64,000 bases of DNA, taken from positions 2,227,501 through 2,291,500 of the forward strand of contig NC_133060.1 of NCBI RefSeq assembly GCF_048771995.1, in the 5' to 3' direction. This document shows positions 21,300 to 32,700 of this stretch, piece by piece (positions within the stretch are counted from its first letter, which is position 1; the number at the start of each line of letters is the position of its first letter). A program made the translations under genes and the position numbers. Source of the DNA: Taeniopygia guttata (Eukaryota; Chordata; Aves; Passeriformes; Estrildidae). The notes under the pieces were generated by a model that worked only from the letters and a program-made list of their open reading frames with translations, was not told the origin of the DNA and made no database searches.

Positions 21300-22800
21300 T
21301 CGGCTCTTTTCCCGGAGCCGCTCTCTGTGTACTGAGCCGTGCCGAGCCCATCACCGCCGCTCGGCACAGCCGCCGCCGCCGCGCTCGCGGTTTCCAGGCA
21401 CCCACGGCACCCGATGGTCGGGGCCGGGCCGAGCCGTGCCGAGCCGGGCCGAGCCGCAGCGATTTTCAAAGGAGATTGGCACTGGAGCTACTGACTTGAC
21501 TTCGGTGCTTTCTGTGAAAAACGCCAATCACTTGGTTTTTAAGATTTTAAAAGTTTAATAATTAGAGTAATAAATTAACACTTAGAGTAATCAAAGTTTA
21601 AGAGTTAGGACAATTACAAGACAATAAAAAGCAAAGAATTACGGACGTCCGGACGCTGTCTGTGAAAAACGCTGCGAGGCCTTTCCCGCCCTGCGCCGCC
21701 GGGATCTGCCCGGCGACCGATGACATCACTAGAGACTCGGGCTGCCATTGGCGGGCAGCAAAGAGCGGAGCCAATGGCGGGGCCGGAGGCGGCTCTGGGG
21801 GCGGGGCCGCAGCGGAGCGGCGCCATGGCTCCAGCGCTGGGGCTGGGGGCGCTCCTGGGCCCCGAGGCGGCGGCGAGAGGCGAGGGGGACCCCGGCACCG
21901 GGAGGGACTCTTTGATCGCCCATTCCGGAGCACCGAGGGGCCTGAACCCCCATTCCCGGGCGCCGCCATCCCCCCGCACCCCATTCCCGGCATGGGTTCC
22001 ACTCTACACCCCCTTATCCGGCACCAGCAACCCCCGCACCCCTTTCCCGGCCATCCCGCCTCTCCCAGCCCCCAGAGCCCCCTTTTCCTTCCCCCAGAGA
22101 TCCCCTGGACCCCTATTCCTGCCTTTCCCAGCGCCCAGCCCCTCCTCTCCTCAACGCCGAGGACACCCGGGACCCCTATTCCCAGCCAGCCCGGGTTTTC
22201 CCACCTTTTGCGGGGAATGGGGACACCGGGGAGCCGTGGAGCTCCATTTCCTGGATACAGGAACCCCCTTAACCCTGCCCATCCCACCTCTACCCACCCC
22301 AGCCTTCCCCTTTCTTAATCCTGGAACCCCCAAACCCCGTTCCCAGCTCTCCCGTGCCCCCTTTCCTTCCCCCGTGCCCCCCCAGCCCCAAATCTCGTGT
22401 CCCCAGTTCTCCTGTCCCTGCGTTCCCTGCCCGTGGCGCTGTCGGGGCCCGGCCCGGGGTTCCCGCAGTTCGTGTCCATGGGGTCCCTGGATGGGATCCC
22501 CTTCCAGCGGAGCCGCAGCCGAGCCGGGATCTCGGCCCAGCCAGAGCCGGCACAAGGAGCGGAGGACTTCTCCTCCCCCTGCCTGCTGGCTGTGGGCGAA
22601 TCTCAGCAGAGGCAGAGCCTTGGCTGGGCTGGCCCGGCCCGGGGCTGCTCCTGGGGCCTGGCGGCTCCTGGCTCGGCCTGGGCGAGCAGCAGGGTGGGCC
22701 TTAGCAGCGGCCAGATGTTGGCAGCTGCAGCCGCCAGAGCTCGGCCCCGCGGCCTCTCCTCCCGCTGCAGCTGGTGGGCTCCCCAGGAAGGGGATTTTTC
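21300..22800. promoter_or_regulatory. CpG-rich block with CCAAT boxes, possible CpG-island promoter
   Basis: The stretch is strongly GC- and CpG-rich compared with its surroundings. At 21720-21790 it holds an ATGACATCAC (ATF-like) site and two inverted CCAAT boxes (GCCATTGGCGG and GCCAATGGCGG). Downstream are long proline-rich open frames on both strands that look compositional. A promoter of an unrecognised or lost gene is possible. An AT-rich interruption sits at 21530-21650. Confidence 0.45.
21530..21655 (-). mobile_element. Probable endogenous-retrovirus LTR fragment
   Basis: AAGATTTTAAAAGTTTAATA and the following A/T-rich text up to AAAGCAAAGAATTACGGACG is a motif I associate with songbird ERV sequence read on the minus strand. 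A short direct repeat (CTGTGAAAAACGC) lies at both edges. Only a fragment remains, inserted in the CpG-rich block. Confidence 0.35.
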
Positions 22801-22974
22801 CTTTTTTACCTGCATCTTCATAGAGACATATCAGCTTTCTCAGCGGTTTAACAGACTGTCATTGTCAAAGCTAATTACTGATTGGGTTTGTGTCAGACAC
22901 GGAGGAAACTGCTCGGAGCTTCTCTGTGCATTTCTTCCATAAGCACCTCCCATGCAAAACCAGCCCAGGATAGC

Positions 22975-23835
22975 AACAGGGGGCTGGGGATGGAAACTGA
23001 GCACAGCAACAGGGGCTGGTGATGTTTGCCTGTGAAGGAACCGAGTTGCCACAGGCACTCAGAGAGGTTCCATGGGGACTTCCCAAGTCTCCAGGCTCTT
23101 CAAGAGCTGGAATGTCACACACAGAGAGACAGGGGCTCCGTGGAGACCTGCCAGGGCTTTCTGGGGATGGTAAGGAGCCGAGTGGTCAGAGGCAGTCACA
23201 GCCATTCCATGGTGACATCCCAGCGCACCTTGTGCTGCAAAGGCACCGGTCTGTCACAGGCACTCACAGGGGCTCCACGGTGACATCCCAGGAGTGCCCA
23301 GGCTGCCAAAGAGGCGGGAGGTCCCAGACACTCACAGGAGTTCCTGTCTATTGTAAATGCAGGCAAACCCAATGGGAAGAAATGATGATGTCTGACTCAC
23401 TTCAGAAGGCTGAATGATTTCTTTATTATAATTATGGCTAAAATACAGTAATATACTATATGAAAAGGAAGAGACTAAAACTACATACTGCTTTCTCTAA
23501 TTCTATCTCTAACTATAACACAACTCGTGCCCTCTCTCCAGAGTCCAGACAAGGTGGGTTGGATTGGCCATCAGGCTCAAAGAATCCTCACCAGAATCCA
23601 ATCAAGCACTCACTCCACGTAAACAATTCTCCAAACACATTCCACATAGGAAAAACAAGGAGCGGAAATAGAAGTTGTTTTCTCTTTCATTTCTCTCTGT
23701 GCACCTCTATGAAAAATCCTGAGAGGGAGAGAAATGTGCTGCCACACCTGTCATGGGCAGAGTGGGAGCTTCAGGCAAAAGTTTAGTTTCTTTATTGGAG
23801 AAATTCCTGCTGAGTCATGAGGTGGAAAAATGGCT
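22975..23835. repeat. Inverted-repeat arm, right (interrupted by an LTR)
   Basis: The parts 22975-23342 and 23745-23835 together are the reverse complement of the left arm at 19440-19905. The middle is filled by an LTR-like insertion, so the arm pair existed before that insertion. Confidence 0.8.
23342..23745 (-). mobile_element. Endogenous-retrovirus solo LTR (fossil)
   Basis: An insertion of about 400 bases splits the right inverted-repeat arm. It is AT-rich, with an antisense polyadenylation-type stretch (TTTCTTTATTATAATTATGG) near its left end, as expected for a minus-strand LTR. No internal genes flank it. The exact family is not assigned. Confidence 0.55.
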
Positions 23836-23874
23836 TGGACTTTGGTTACAGGTACCTCTTCTAACTCTTCACTG

Positions 23875-24453
23875 TCTTTTTCCATCGTGTGCTATGACCG
23901 CTGCCTGTCCATCTGCAAAGCCCTGCACTACGGGACCCTCCTGGGCAGCAGAGCTTGTGCCCACACGGCAGCAGCTGCCCGGGCCAGTGGATTTCTCTTT
24001 TCACTGCTGCACCCGGCCAAAACATTTTCCCTGCCCCTGTGCCAGGGAAATGCATTGGGCCAGTTCTTCTGTGAAATGCCCCAGATCCTCAAGCTCTCCT
24101 GCTCCAAATCCTATCTCAGAGAACATGGGTTCATTGCCCTTAGTGCCTGTTTAGCACTTGGGTGTTTTGTGTTCATTGTTTTCTCCTATGTGCAGATCCT
24201 CAGGGCTGTGCTGAGGATCCCCTCTGAGCAGGGACGGCACAAAGCCTTTTCCACCTCCCTCCCTCACATGGCCGTGCTCTCCCTGTTTGTCAGCACTGGC
24301 ACATACTTGATGCCCCTTTCCATCTCCTCCCCATCCCTGGATCTGGCCCTGTCAGTTCTGTACTCGGTGGTGACTCCAGCCCTGCACCCCCTCATCCACA
24401 GCCTGAGGAACCAGGAGCTCAAGGCTGCAGTGTGGACACTGATGACTGGATGA
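23875..24453 (+). pseudogene. Olfactory receptor, OR14-type (avian gamma-c), 5'-truncated
   Basis: From a YDRC motif at the end of transmembrane helix 3 onward, the frame matches avian OR14-like receptors: CKALHYGTLLGSRACAH, SLPLCQGNALGQFFCEMPQI (second extracellular loop), FSYVQILRAVLRIPSEQGR, KAFSTSLPHMAVLSLF (helix 6) and helix 7 with LHPLIHSLRNQELK. These are G-protein-coupled odorant receptors of the sensory neuron membrane. The start methionine, helices 1-2 and most of helix 3 are absent, so the copy begins about 110 residues into a normal receptor of about 310. A few residues are also missing after STGT. MAYDRY is changed to VCYDRC and the helix-7 NPLIY to HPLIH. It ends at a TGA (24451-24453), with AATAAA at about 24499. 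The host copy is almost certainly non-functional. Confidence 0.9.
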
Positions 24454-25568
24454 TTTCAGGAACACTAAACAGCTGGCCAATTTTTGCAAATCGCTTGTAA
24501 TAAAAGTCATCTTTGATACTTCTTTTTGGTTTCATTTTGGAGGTTCTTTTTATTTGTAATACACATTTAACATTGTCCTCAAAAAATGTCATTGCTTGTG
24601 CCATTTCTCACTTTGTTTTACTCCACCTTCCCTGCGGCTACAGACTGTGTCAATGAGGTGCTGTGCTCTCAGTGACTTTAAAGGAACTAAAGGCTGTCCC
24701 AGCACAGTTTTCTGCAGAGATGCCCTTTTGTTGCCTTCTCTGGAGCTGCAGCAGCAATGTCCCAGAGCGTCCTCATGGAGCTGCCAACAACCTCCCCCCT
24801 CTGCAGCCCTGGCCTCTCCCCCAGCTCACAGAGGTGCCGCATCCTTGCAGGCACAGACACGGCAGCACTGGCTCAGCAGCCCCTGTTTGCACTGCACACA
24901 GCAGGCGGGAGCACCCCATGGTGTTGGTGTGGGGACATGGACCTGAGGCAGCACAAATGCCATCAGCCCCTGGGGCCAGGAAGGGCTGGGGGATGCCAGG
25001 GAAACCACTCAGCTTTGTCCTGGCCTCTGCAGTCAGCCAGAAAGTTTGTTCCCATCAGCTGGGAGTTTCCTGTCCCACTGCAGACGCTGCTGCTCAGAGC
25101 CAGGGCTGCCTGGCAGCCACCCCCAAACTGCCCTGAGCATTTCCTTGGCTTCACTTTTTCTTTCTTTATTCCCCCTGCTACAGATTTCTTCCTGCTGCCC
25201 ACCCCTTTTCCCTCTCCTGCAAGCTTCACATCCCTGTTTGCTCTTTCCTCTCTGGCCTCCAGTTCCCAAATTGGCACCAGAACCTCTCTTAGGGAGCAGG
25301 ATCATCCTACAAGTGCTTCAGGAATTGTCTACAGGCTCCTGCAGTTCTCCCTGCTGCTCCCTTGCCAGAGGCACCCCAGGCCAGCGGGGCACATCTGGGC
25401 TGCTGTGTCTGGCTGTGGGGCTCCCTGTTCTGGGCAAGGAGCTGCAGAGGCTCTGCAGGACTGACAGGATGGGCTTTGGGGCTGTGAGGAGAAGCTGAGG
25501 GACCTGGGTTGATGCATCTTCTGAAGAGGAGGCCCAGGGCTCATCCTGCAACTGCTCCAAGGGTGGTT
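24454..25568. other. Region between OR remnant and CR1, nothing firm
   Basis: Apart from a polyadenylation-like AATAAA near 24499, no feature is supported. The medium-length open frames on both strands have no family resemblance. It may be receptor 3' flank. Confidence 0.3.
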
Positions 25569-26150
25569 TCAGAGAATCACACAATCAGCAAGGTTGGAAA
25601 AGACCTTGGAGATCATCAAGTCCAACCTCTGCCCTGACACTGCCTTGTCTCCCCTGAACCTTCTCTTCTCCTGGATAAACAACCCCAGCTCCTTCAGCCG
25701 CTCCTCACAGGAATTGTGCTCCACACACCTCACCAGCCTTGTTGCCCTTCTCTGGACATGCTCCACCCCTCCATGTCCTTCCTAAATTGGTGGCCAAGAA
25801 CTGGACACAGCACTCGAGGTGCTGCCCAACCAGTGCTGAACACACAGGAAGAATCACTGCCCTGCTGCTGCTGGCCACACCATTCCTGATCCAGCCCTGA
25901 TCCATTGGCCTTCTTGGCCACCTGGGCACACTCTGGCTCATGTCCAGCCTGCTGTCCAGCAGTCCCTGCAGGTCCCTTTCTGCCTGGCTGCTGTCCAGCC
26001 CCTTTGTCCCCAGCCTGTAGCACTGCAGGGGTTGTTGTGGCCAAAGTGCAGGACCCGGCACTTGGACTTGTTAAACCTCACCTTGCTGGATTTGGGACCT
26101 CTGCAGAGTCCTCCTACCCTCCAGCAGATCAACATTCCCAGCCAGCTTGG
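25569..26150 (-). mobile_element. CR1 LINE 3' end
   Basis: GAATCACACAATCAGCAAGG, then GAAAAGACCTTGGAGATCAT, AGTCCAACC, and later CTGCTGTCCAGCAGTCCC and the AAGTGCAGGACCCGGCAC segment follow the antisense order of a CR1 3' end plus the tail of ORF2. On the minus strand the fragment still reads [15 protein letters not shown]. It is 5'-truncated at a minisatellite. Confidence 0.88.
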
Positions 26151-26315
26151 TGTCACCAGGCACGGCCTGTCCCCCTGGCCCAGCAGCAGGGACAGGGGGC
26201 ACGGCCTGTCCCCCTGGCCCAGCAGCAGGGACAGGGGGCACGGCCTGTCCCCCTGGCCCAGCAGCAGGGACAGGGGGCACGGCCTGTCCCCATGGCCCAG
26301 CAGCAGCCCCGTGCC
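26150..26315. repeat. 39-base minisatellite
   Basis: About four units of a 39-base repeat (CACGGCCTGTCCCCCTGGCC, CAGCAGCAGGGACAGGGGG), reading as a 13-residue ACPPGPAAGTGGT-type peptide. It starts exactly where the CR1 ORF2 homology stops. Confidence 0.93.
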
Positions 26316-26640
26316 CTGCCCAAGGTGCTCCCAGCAGGGGCTGGGCCCCAGAGGCAGGGGGAGACCCCAGTCCCGGGGCAGCGTTTCTGCCCCGTCCCCT
26401 GTCCAGCCCAGCCTGCCCCGTGTGCGCAGTGACCGCTGGCACGGGCTGCACTGGACACTGTGACCTGCTGGGGACACTGAGAGCTGCCCCGCTGTGACAC
26501 TGCCGATAAACATGTTGAGCTAAGACAAGGATGGGGACATGGGGGGGATCTTGTAGGGGATGTGGGGGATGCTGGGTTTGAGGGACTTGAGGGTTCCTGG
26601 GAGGGACCTGGGAGTTGCTCAGGGCTTTGGGCACCCCAGG
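26316..26640. other. Intergenic, nothing recognised
   Basis: GC-rich sequence between the minisatellite and the start of amplicon copy 2. No supported feature. Confidence 0.3.
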
Positions 26641-26739
26641 CTGAGCGGCTCCAGTTGCACTGGGAGACCCTGGTGGAGGTTCTGGGCAGCTGGTCAAGGA
26701 CCCCCTGCCCTGGAACTGTCCCCATGTGTCCCCATCCCA

Positions 26740-27043
26740 GAGCCCGGTCCCCCTGCAGTGGCTGCCCCATTCCTTACTCCCCTTCCATACTCCCCTTGCC
26801 CCTGCCTGTTCCCATGTCCCCCCATCCCGTTCCCATCCTGCTCCCACACCAATCCGGACCCCATTCTCACTCCCTGTACCGTATTCCCTGTCCCTGTCCC
26901 CATTCCCAGTCCTATTCCCTGTCCCCATTCCTGGTCCCTGTCCCCATTCCCTGTCTCTGTCACCACTCCCAGTCCCTGTCTCCATTCCCATTCCCCATTC
27001 CCTGTCCCCAATCCCATTCCCTGTCCCCATTCCTGGTGAGACA
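26740..27043. repeat. CCCATTCCCTGTCC simple repeat, copy 2
   Basis: Degenerate pyrimidine-rich repeat of 6-14 base CATTCC/CTGTCC words. The same block lies at 61825-62100 in copy 4, directly before an LTR of the same family. Confidence 0.85.
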
Positions 27044-27372
27044 TTAATTTGGAAGAATTAAGAATTTTAGGAAGTTAAGATGATAGTTAAATTAGATGTT
27101 GCTGACTTAGTGGAAGTAGATAAATAGGCTTTGTTCCTAGTTAACAGTAGCTGGATCTTAGATAAGATATCCAGGATCTATTAACTCATTGCTTCTCAGC
27201 TTTATGTTTGGGTAGCTGTGCTTATCATGAGAAACAGAATGTGACAAAGAGATTTCAGGGACACAAAAACAGTTGCAGACTTCCCATACTTTAGGAATCC
27301 ATTAAGCACAGGGAAACTACAAGGATTCATTTGTCACGTGTGCATGGGAAAAGGCAGAAAGTGCGCAAGTGC
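27044..27372 (+). mobile_element. Endogenous-retrovirus LTR, partial (fossil)
   Basis: Matches the first half of the longer element at 62103-62778 (GAGACATTAATTTGG start; GATAAGATATCCAGGATC). It is joined to the MROH flank at 27372, so the LTR is incomplete here. Confidence 0.6.
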
Positions 27373-29710
27373 TTTAAGATTGTTTTTTAAAATTGTGTTT
27401 TTCTCTAAGTGCTAAATGGGCTCAGGGTTAAATAGCTTTCTGCTTTTAGAGATAAGTTCAATTTGTAACCGAGAAGCATTATGCCTGTGGCCTGAGTTCT
27501 CCCCTAACAGTTCCTGGAGGGGAATGCTGCAGCTCCAGTGTAAATTAGATGCACGCTGTCCTCTGTCACCATGTTTGCAAAGGGCCCTTGCAGATGGGTG
27601 ACAGAGAACAATACACAGAATTTTATAAAGAAAAGAAGGGTGAGATGTTACCATGATTGACAGGGGTCCTGACCAATCAAATATCTCCCAAAACTGCAGG
27701 CACCTCACGGGCCAGAACCTGAAGGGGCGTGGAGCTCAAACCGATGAGAACTTCCAGGCCTGGTCTTTCAAATGCCCTGTGTGGCGGGGGGCATGGGAAA
27801 TAAAATCTCTCTGTTGCCCCATGAATTCGGGAGGAGCAGTCTTTGTCTCCTGTGCCCTCGCTGCCCCACCAGACCAAAGAGATGTTCACCAGGGCCCTCC
27901 CTGTTTGTGGCCGTCCAGTGCCGAGCTGAGCAGGCAGCCAGTTGTGTTTGCACGTGAGCTGCCACAGGAAGACACACAGCAGCTGGAGATTTGAATAGCA
28001 GGGCTTGGCCAATTCTTTTTCTTTTAGAGTGCAAGAAAGACGCAAAAGCACAAGGAAACATGACAGTGTTTCGGTGGATTCTCTTTGTCCTGTGAAGTTG
28101 AGTAGCTGTTGGTGTTTCTGTGCTACTGCTAATCCCTTCCATGAAAAAATCATTCCGGGAAGGAGCAACAACATCTGACACGCACCAAGTGTTGCCACCA
28201 GCTGCTCCAGGTGCTGCTACCAACAGCCCCTGTAGGACGGAGCACAGCCCCCAATGCACACCAAAAGCCAGGGAATCTCAGGAAAATGGGAAACTGGACA
28301 AGACAAACACAGATCTGAACCAATGTGGTTAATCAAACGTTCTCCGTTTATTCGAGATAAGATGGTAGTTTATATAAGCTTCTACATAGTTTACAGAAAC
28401 AAAGGCACTCTGATTGCTAGGCTAACATTGTTTACCTTTTCCTTAAAGTGGCTTGAGCCTTACACTATAAACGTATACTAATTCACACCCAGACAGCCCA
28501 GTGGTCCCCGTCACACCTTAATACTATTTCTATCTGCGCCCCAAGCTCTGAATTTCTAACTGCGTCAGAGGCTTGAAGGCCTCACAAGGCCCAAATCTGA
28601 GGCCTAGACTGGAGTAGCTCAACTCTCATAACTCATGTCTTTTTTTCTCTGAAAAATGCTGCAACACACACCAGCTTTGACTGCCCTCTGGCAGAGAAGC
28701 CCTTTTGGGGCACAGGTTTCTGGGGCAGCAGACGGGCACCGGTGCTGCCAGGGCTCGGGGGAACTCTGCTTCGGCAGGGACTGTGCCTCAGCGGCTGATG
28801 TCAGCGCTCCCCGGGCCCCAGGCTCAGAGCAGCATTCCTGCCCTGGCCCACACGTTCCTGGTCTGTGTCACACGGCCGTGCTTAGGATGGCCACCATGTG
28901 GGACGTGTCCCGAGGAGGCCGTGCCAGCTTCTGTGCAGGGCCCCGTGCCCTTCCCGCCGCGGCTGCGTCGGCAGCCCTGGGGGCTCCTGCTGCTCTGAGC
29001 CCGCAGAGCAGGGCAGCGTTTGCTGATGGTCTGAGCCGTTCCTAAAGATCCTGTTGGGCTGTCTGACACACCTGGGGCAAGGCATTCCTTCCAACCTGGG
29101 CCACTCTGGGGGGCTGGGGGTGACCCCAGGGCAGGTGGCAGAGTGTGCAAGGGCCCTTTGTGACACGGTGCAGCATGGTCACCGTGGAATGGAACGGGAC
29201 AGGGTATCCAAGGGCCCTTTGTGACACGGTGCAGCATGGTCACCGTGGAATGGAACGGGACAGGGTATCCAAGGGCCCTTTGTGACATGCTGTGGCATAG
29301 GTGTTGGCAGTGACAAGGCCACTCCACAGTGCTCTGTGCACGCGACGAGACAGGACGGAGAGAGCGGTGCTGTGAGGAGCCCTCACACAGCCACTCGTTC
29401 CTTGCTGACCCGGAGCTTTCCCGAGGTATTACTGCTGCAGGTGAGCTTGTGGCCAGACCAGAGCACTTGGTGACCCCTGGCCTTCCCAAGGCATCTCTTC
29501 TGCAGCTGCCCTCCAGGGCAGACCGTGGCATTTGCTTTGCACCGTCCTTGACAGGAGTCTCCTGTCCTTGTGGCTGGAGCCCCCAAGACCAGAGTGCAGG
29601 ACTCGCTGTCCTGTAGCCTTGCCAAGACTTCACTCTTGCAGGTGCCCTCAAGGCACGACTGCAGCACTTGCTGACTCGGACCTTTCCCTTTTCACCTTCT
29701 GTAAGTAGCC
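27373..29710 (+). other. 5' flank of MROH copy 2
   Basis: Collinear with 745-3155 of copy 1. It contains two units of the 61-base minisatellite (29150-29290) and the degenerate repeat of about 65 bases (29395-29705). No coding exon seen. Confidence 0.5.
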
Positions 29711-32700
29711 ATGAATCCAGGCAGTGACTTAGAGCACAGACCTGCGAGCGTGCCCAAGCTGGCCTGGGGGAAGGAGGAGAAAGAAGGCCCTGGAGCTGCC
29801 CCAGCACAGCAGCCTGAAGAGGTGGAGCAGTTCCAGCCACCACAGAAGGGTGAGTGGCAGAGCTGGGCCACAGGGCTGGTGCCTGCAGCCAGCTTGGCCC
29901 CATGCCATGCCATGCCATGCCATGCCATGCCATGCCATGCCATGCCATGCCATGCCATGCCATGCCATGCCATGCCATGCCATGCCATGCCATGCCATGC
30001 CATGCCATGCCATGCCATGCCATGCCATGCCATGCCATCCCATCCCATGCCATCCCATCCCATCCCATCCCATGCCATGCCATGCCATGCCATGCCATGC
30101 CATGCCATGCCATGCCATCCCCTGGGGCCATGCCCATGGACAGGATGGAATAGGGGCCGGGCAGACACCCCACAGCCGTGCTCCATGCCCTGGGGCGGCG
30201 CGGGGCTGTCCCTGCCTGGGCAGCGCAGGGCTGGGCTGTGTTCTCCGGCCTCTCCCGCAGCCCCTCAGCTCGGGCTGCGCTCGCTCTTTGCCAGGTGCAG
30301 CCGTGCAGCGCACACGAGAGCAGGAACGCACCCGTGGCCGCTTCCGCAGAACAGCGCAGGTACCTGAAGCCATCCCCACCTGGGCTGGGCCTGCTGGCAC
30401 TGCTCAGCCCAGCACTGTGCTCGGAGCACTCCATGCAACATCCCGGGCTTCTTGCCCTTCTGCTACAGATGGTTTGCAAATTCATGAAGAGGATTCGGGA
30501 GGAAGAGAGCAGCGTCGTGGGCGCTGTGGTCAGAGCGTACTCTCCCATCTTCAAAACCAAGGCCAGTGCTGCCCTGCTGGATATGCTTGTGGAGGAGGGT
30601 CCTTCCAGCCCAAAGCAAGTGAGCAGCCTGTGGCCTGGCTTTTCTCCTCCCAGCAGTTGCAGGGCCTCCCAAGCCACGCCTGCTGCTCCCTGGAAGCCTT
30701 TGAGGCCATGGCAGTGTGGTGGCAAGGGAAGCACTTCTCTGGGGCAGCTGGGCACATTCCTTCCTCTGGCAGCTTTCCAAGTCTCCCCTGCCTTCTCCAG
30801 GTGCCGGCCATGGTGAGGTACATCCACCAGTGGCTGGTGGCCAATGAGTTTCCTGAGTACAATCTGTACAGGCCCCTTCTGGATCTGACAGAGGCACAGC
30901 CCTCTGACGTGGTGATGGCTCTCCTGCGTGTGGCCCCAGTGTGTGACAGGTACAGGGCCCACGTGTCCACAAGGCTCAGCAGCCCTTCACCCTGTACAGC
31001 CTGTCCCAGGTGTCTGACCAACAGAGAATTCCAGGGCCCTCTGGCTGCTCCCTTTGCCAGCCCTGGCCCCTGCCAGCCCCCCAGCGTGCTGCCATGCTTC
31101 CCCCCTGCCCCTCAGGGGCCAGTCCCCACAGGGCTCGGCTGCCTGTGTTCTGCCAGTGAGGGGCAGTGGGCAGAGGCAGGGCTGGCAGAGCAGCTCAGCT
31201 CCCCGCTGCCACCCAGGCCACGCTGCTGTGTCCCAGACTCCTCTGAGACAGAGCTCTGACCCCACAGAGCTGCTTTGGCCATGTGGAAGAGCATCATGTG
31301 CTCGCCCAGGACTGCAGAGCCGGCCATGCTCGTACTCCTCGAGGTGCTGGGGAGCTGGCCAGAGCACAGCACGTGCACCTCCGATGGGGACCACACGGCT
31401 GTCCTTGCCCTGGCTGTGAGTTTCTGCCTTTGCTGGCCCCAAGGCCACCTCTCCAGCAGCTCTCCATCCTCCCTCCCCCACGGCGTCTCCCTGCCTCAGG
31501 CGCTGGGCTGAAACCTGGCCTCGGGGCAGCTTCAGGGCCACCAGGCCCGGTGCTCCCCCTTCGGTGCTCCCCCTGCGTCTCTCCGGGCCTCTCCCTCCCG
31601 TTCTGGGCCCTGCCACACGGACACCTCGGCACTGAGCGCTGTCTCGGGCTGCTCTGTCCTTTGCAGGCAACCGTGGTGATGTGGAAGATCCTCCAGCTGC
31701 CCTGTGTGCCACATGTAGTCACCGTGTGTTTCCCCTGCCTCTTTGTGCATCTGCTCTTCCAAGTGCTCTTCAGCACTCTGGATATGCCAGAGGAGGTCCA
31801 TACCTTCTGGAAGGGATGCCAGCAGCAACACGGCCTTGCCACCAACCCCAACAGGTGCTCCATGCCAGTCCTCCTGTCCTTGCCACATCCCTTGGAAGGG
31901 GCCAGTGCTCCCAGTGTGACCTGGGCTTTGCTCTGCACACAGCTTTGCAGAGCAGACCCTGAAGGCCCTGCTCTGCCGACTGCACTATGAGGATGTGGTG
32001 GTGGCCATGGAAGACAAGGGTGGCTGGGACACACTGCTCTGTGCTGACACCCACCATTGTGCTGTGGGCGTGCTGGCCAGGTGAGACCCCCTGCTCCCCA
32101 GCTGTCCCCGGCATGTGTGCCCTGCGCCCCAGGTGCCCCACACAGTCCCCGTGGCCGTGGGCCAGAAGCCCTTGTCACCAAGGGACGGCCAAGGAGGCTG
32201 CAAAAGGCTGGGAGAGGAGCGTGCCCAAGAGCAGCAACCTCCCAGAGGGCTCAGCTGCCCCTTGCAGGGTGCTGGAGAAAGGCCAGACCTCTGTGAGTCA
32301 GTCCTGGGAGAGGTTTGCCCCCGCTGGCTCAGGGGTTTGGCTCCTATTTCCTCCTGTCAGAGAAATGCACCGCGCATCCGAAGCCGCGTGTTCCGCGATT
32401 GCATTCCAGCTGCTCGGGCTGCTCAGCAAAGACACGCCATGCCGGGATTTGGCCGCCCTGGCGTTCCTTGTGGAGGTGAGCCTGAAGGCCAGCGCTGCCT
32501 CGCTCAGCTGCCTCCCGGCTCTCTGCCCTCTCTTGGCCGCAGTGCCTGGGACGGAGCCCGCGCCCTGTGCTGCTGCCTGGGCCCGGCCCTGTGCGGTTCT
32601 GGGCTCCCGCCGGCCGCTCCCCCGTCACTGCCCTGTGCCTTTCAGGTCCTGGAGCGCCTGAACCTGAGTGAATGCCGTGACAGCGTCCTGGAGTTCTTGT

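Noticed and set aside
21720-22823. Proline-rich open frame of 367 codons
   Set aside because: Open frames occur on both strands here because of the GC-rich composition; no domain or splice pattern supports it.
22290-22823. Signal-peptide or membrane-like segments in the GC-rich frames
   Set aside because: Leucine/alanine runs arise from GCC/CTG-rich DNA; no consistent start codon or downstream domain.
26071-27030. Gly/Asp/Arg/Trp-rich open frame (GTGNGD repeats) on the minus strand
   Set aside because: Translation of the CATTCC/CTGTCC simple repeat, also present in copy 4; no start context or domain.
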